NCBI RefSeq assembly: GCF_019218755.1
Contig: NZ_JAHUWZ010000001.1
Span: forward strand, 558,001-622,000
Direction of reading: 5' to 3'
Length of the DNA stretch: 64,000 nt
Source: Acidovorax sp. sif1233
GTDB lineage: Bacteria > Pseudomonadota > Gammaproteobacteria > Burkholderiales > Burkholderiaceae_C
Below the pieces are notes generated by a model. It was not told the DNA's origin. It did no database searches and saw only the letters and a program-made list of their open reading frames with translations. The translations under genes were made by a program, and so were the position numbers. Of this stretch, positions 62,099 through 64,000 are shown one piece after another; within the stretch, counting starts at the first letter, position 1, and each line of letters opens with the position of its first letter.

Positions 62099-63280
62099 AT
62101 GGGTGTTTATTCCTACGGGCTGAACGAGTTCCAGTCGGTGGCGGACGGCGCGGCGGTGCTGGCCAGTGGCGGCGGTGGCAGTTACCACGACGCGTGCTCC
62201 ATCCTGGAGGAGCTGGCCCGCCAGGGCTTCACGGGCACCGTCCAGGTGCAGGACTATGACGGGGCGACCAACGCCTGCGTGCTGGCCATCATGGGCTCGC
62301 CCGACGCGGCCGACAGCCTGACGCTGGCCGCCATCCAGAACTCCATCCGCAACACGGTGCAGGTGCTGGCGGACGCCACCGGGGCGTCGCCGGGGGCCTA
62401 CATCCCGGTGGAGATCGGGCCCATCAACTCGCTGGTGCCGCTGATCGGCGCGGCCATGGGCGGGGGGGCGGTCTGGGTGGTCAACGGCGACGGAGCCGGG
62501 CGCGCGGTGCCCGAGCTGCCGCAGACCACGTTCACCGGCAATCCGCCGCTGGCTCCGTGCCCCGCGGCGCTGGCCAGCGACGCGGCCAGCCCCGCCGACA
62601 TCGAATCCGCCGTGCTGGGCGCGAGCACGGCCGCGCGGGTGGAAACGCTGGCCGGCGGCGTGGTGGGCGGCTTTGGCGGGTATTCCGGCATCGCGATGTG
62701 GCCGTCCAACGCGGGCAACGGCTTTGCGCTGTCGGGCAGCTACATCGCGGGCACGCTGGAGCAGGCGCGCGCGCTGGGGCAGTTCCTGCGGGACAGCGGC
62801 ACGCCGCAGGCCACGGGCGCGGTGGCCGATGCCATCGCCCTCATCACGGGCCGGCCCGCCGCCGCCGTGGCGACCAACTTCTTCATCACCTCGGTCTCGC
62901 AGTCCACGTCCAGCGCATCGCTGGATTCGGGCATCATCCGCCTGGACAACACGCAGGATCCGCGCCAGAGCACGCAGACGCACTACCTCTACAACCTCAA
63001 CGAGAACCTCATCATGTACTCGTCGTCGAGCGCGGTGCCCGACATCATTGCCCCGGACTCGATCTGCTACTACTCCGAAAGCACCGGGCGCGGGTTCTCC
63101 AATGCCAGCGACGATCTGGCGCTGTACTTCGATGCCGCCACCGGCCAGAGCACGGGCCGGATGGTGAGCGTGATCGCGGTGCAGACAGCGCCGCAGCTGT
63201 ACGGCACGCCGGGCGTGGTGGCCTCGTTTGCGTCGCTGCTGCGCAACATCGGCTACGCGGGCGCCATGCCCCCGGCCTGA
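62099..63280 (+). CDS. DUF917-family protein
   Basis: This is a 393-residue protein. SVADGAAVLASGGGGSYHDACSILEEL, VEIGPINSLVPLIGAAMGGGAVWVVNGDGAGRAVPELPQTTF and the Gly/Ser/Ala-rich rest match DUF917, a family linked with hydantoin and thiohydantoin use and to an uncharacterised metal enzyme fold. ATG 62099 follows GGGGCGAGAG. It has the same orientation as the diguanylate cyclase gene 80 bases later. The link to the NCS1 transporter (NCS1 members carry hydantoins) is suggestive only. Confidence 0.75.
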   Translation: MGVYSYGLNEFQSVADGAAVLASGGGGSYHDACSILEELARQGFTGTVQVQDYDGATNACVLAIMGSPDAADSLTLAAIQNSIRNTVQVLADATGASPGAYIPVEIGPINSLVPLIGAAMGGGAVWVVNGDGAGRAVPELPQTTFTGNPPLAPCPAALASDAASPADIESAVLGASTAARVETLAGGVVGGFGGYSGIAMWPSNAGNGFALSGSYIAGTLEQARALGQFLRDSGTPQATGAVADAIALITGRPAAAVATNFFITSVSQSTSSASLDSGIIRLDNTQDPRQSTQTHYLYNLNENLIMYSSSSAVPDIIAPDSICYYSESTGRGFSNASDDLALYFDAATGQSTGRMVSVIAVQTAPQLYGTPGVVASFASLLRNIGYAGAMPPA

Positions 63281-63360
63281 CCATGCGCAGACAGACAGAC
63301 AACCAGCCCACCAGCCAGCAACCGGCCAAGACACGGACAGCGCGATGAAGGCAAGCCGCC

Positions 63361-64000
63361 ATGGGTGAAGCAGATCTGAACCGGGAGCGGCTGGAGCTGG
63401 CGCTGGAGGCCGCCGGGCTGGACCTGTGGGAGAACGACCTGGTGACCGGCAATGTCACCCGCAAGGCGACCAAGACCTTCCTCGAACTGGGCTTCACCGA
63501 GGAGGAGATCGTCTCGGGCGTGCAGGACATCTACGGCCTGTTCCATCCGGAGGACGTGGACAGTGTCCGGCAAGCCGTGGCCGACCACCTCTGCGGCGTC
63601 ACGCCGCAGTACCGCTGCGAATTCCGCCTGCGCGCCAAGGGCGGCGACTGGGTCTGGTACGCGAACTATGGCCGCATCATGGACGGCCACAGCGACACGC
63701 CGGGCAAGCGGCTCATCGGGGTCACCTTCAACATCGACGACCGCAAGCGCAAGGAAGACGAGATCGCCCAGATCAACCGCCAGCTCGTGGAGCAGAACCG
63801 CCTGCTGCAGCAGCTCAATGCCGCGCTGGAGCTGCTGGCGGCCAACGATGCGCTCACGGGGCTGTCCAACCGCCGCACGCTGATGGAACTGGGCGCCAAC
63901 GAATGCCAGCGGACCCAACGGTTTGGCCACCCGCTGTCGCTGCTGGTGGTGGACATCGACCTGTTCAAGCCCGTCAACGACGTGTGGGGGCACCTGGCGG
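63361..64000 (+). CDS. PAS-GGDEF diguanylate cyclase, 3' end outside window
   Basis: The frame from ATG 63361 is open to the end of the window (213 residues seen). The N-terminal PAS domain (LALEAAGLDLWENDLVTGNVTRK, FHPEDVDSVRQAVADHL, YRCEFRLRAKGGDWVWYANYGRI) ends with GVTFNIDDRKRKEDE. A coiled coil leads to the GGDEF domain (DALTGLSNRRTLMELG, LLVVDIDLFKPVNDVWGHLA). The active-site GGDEF itself lies beyond the window. It would make cyclic di-GMP in response to a PAS signal. Confidence 0.92.
   Translation, partial: MGEADLNRERLELALEAAGLDLWENDLVTGNVTRKATKTFLELGFTEEEIVSGVQDIYGLFHPEDVDSVRQAVADHLCGVTPQYRCEFRLRAKGGDWVWYANYGRIMDGHSDTPGKRLIGVTFNIDDRKRKEDEIAQINRQLVEQNRLLQQLNAALELLAANDALTGLSNRRTLMELGANECQRTQRFGHPLSLLVVDIDLFKPVNDVWGHLA

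Overview
The window is GC-rich DNA from a betaproteobacterium, almost certainly of the family Comamonadaceae (Acidovorax-like). The evidence is the gene order (pth-rplY-prs-tRNA-Gln-ispE-lolB-TPR; YicC-kinase-phosphatase-rph-rdgB-hemW) and two families of dispersed intergenic repeats that I recognise from this family. These are an AT-rich AGCGCTT/AAGCGCT palindrome with flanking ATAGCT (family A) and a GC-rich CCCCCTGAG...GGCCCTTG element (family B).

Layout. 1-11.6 kb: end of an EamA-type transporter, a DUF429 protein, a small secreted protein, a histidine phosphatase, a TTC38-like TPR protein and a small membrane protein. A six-gene leftward operon follows (two Dpp/Opp-type permeases, two ATPases, a binding protein and an amidase). 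11.7-31.9 kb: housekeeping genes for translation, repair and metabolism (ferredoxin, pth, rplY, prs, tRNA-Gln, ispE, lolB, mutM, a dynamin-like GTPase coupled to mutY, rapZ-recN-nadK, hrcA, two tRNAs, greB, spoT/relA, rpoZ, gmk, yicC). 31.9-39.2 kb: Ser/Thr kinase and PP2C phosphatase, rph, rdgB, hemW, an I78 inhibitor lipoprotein, a probable structured RNA, an IPTL-CTERM surface protein and a tandem pair of small paralogues.

39354-49739 is an integrated filamentous phage (inovirus provirus) of about 10.4 kb. It sits in the 3' end of tRNA-Ser(UGA) between 14-bp direct repeats (TGGCGGAGACTGTG). It carries a serine recombinase, Zot (pI), a DUF2523 pVI-like protein, a TspB-like pIII with a Gly/Pro linker, a pVIII-like coat protein, several tiny membrane proteins, a likely ssDNA-binding protein, a rolling-circle Rep, DUF2726 and DUF3693 proteins, and an AT-richer cargo block of four small genes. 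The most interesting observation is that the DUF3693 gene ends inside the attachment core. In the integrated state its stop codon is supplied by the host tRNA, whereas in the excised circle the frame would run 20 codons further. Integration therefore rewrites the C-terminus of a phage protein.

49.8-55.6 kb is a leftward urease operon (ureA, ureJ, ureB, ureC, a GNAT gene, ureE, ureF, ureG) with no ureD in the window. Divergent from it is a 1216-residue fusion of an NCS1 nucleobase transporter, an eight-cysteine module, a histidine kinase and a receiver, followed by its coupled LuxR-type response regulator. The window closes with a Rho_N-like protein, a CheX-like DUF3334 protein, a DUF917 protein and the start of a PAS-GGDEF diguanylate cyclase.

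All calls are from reading sequence and translations. No database search was possible.
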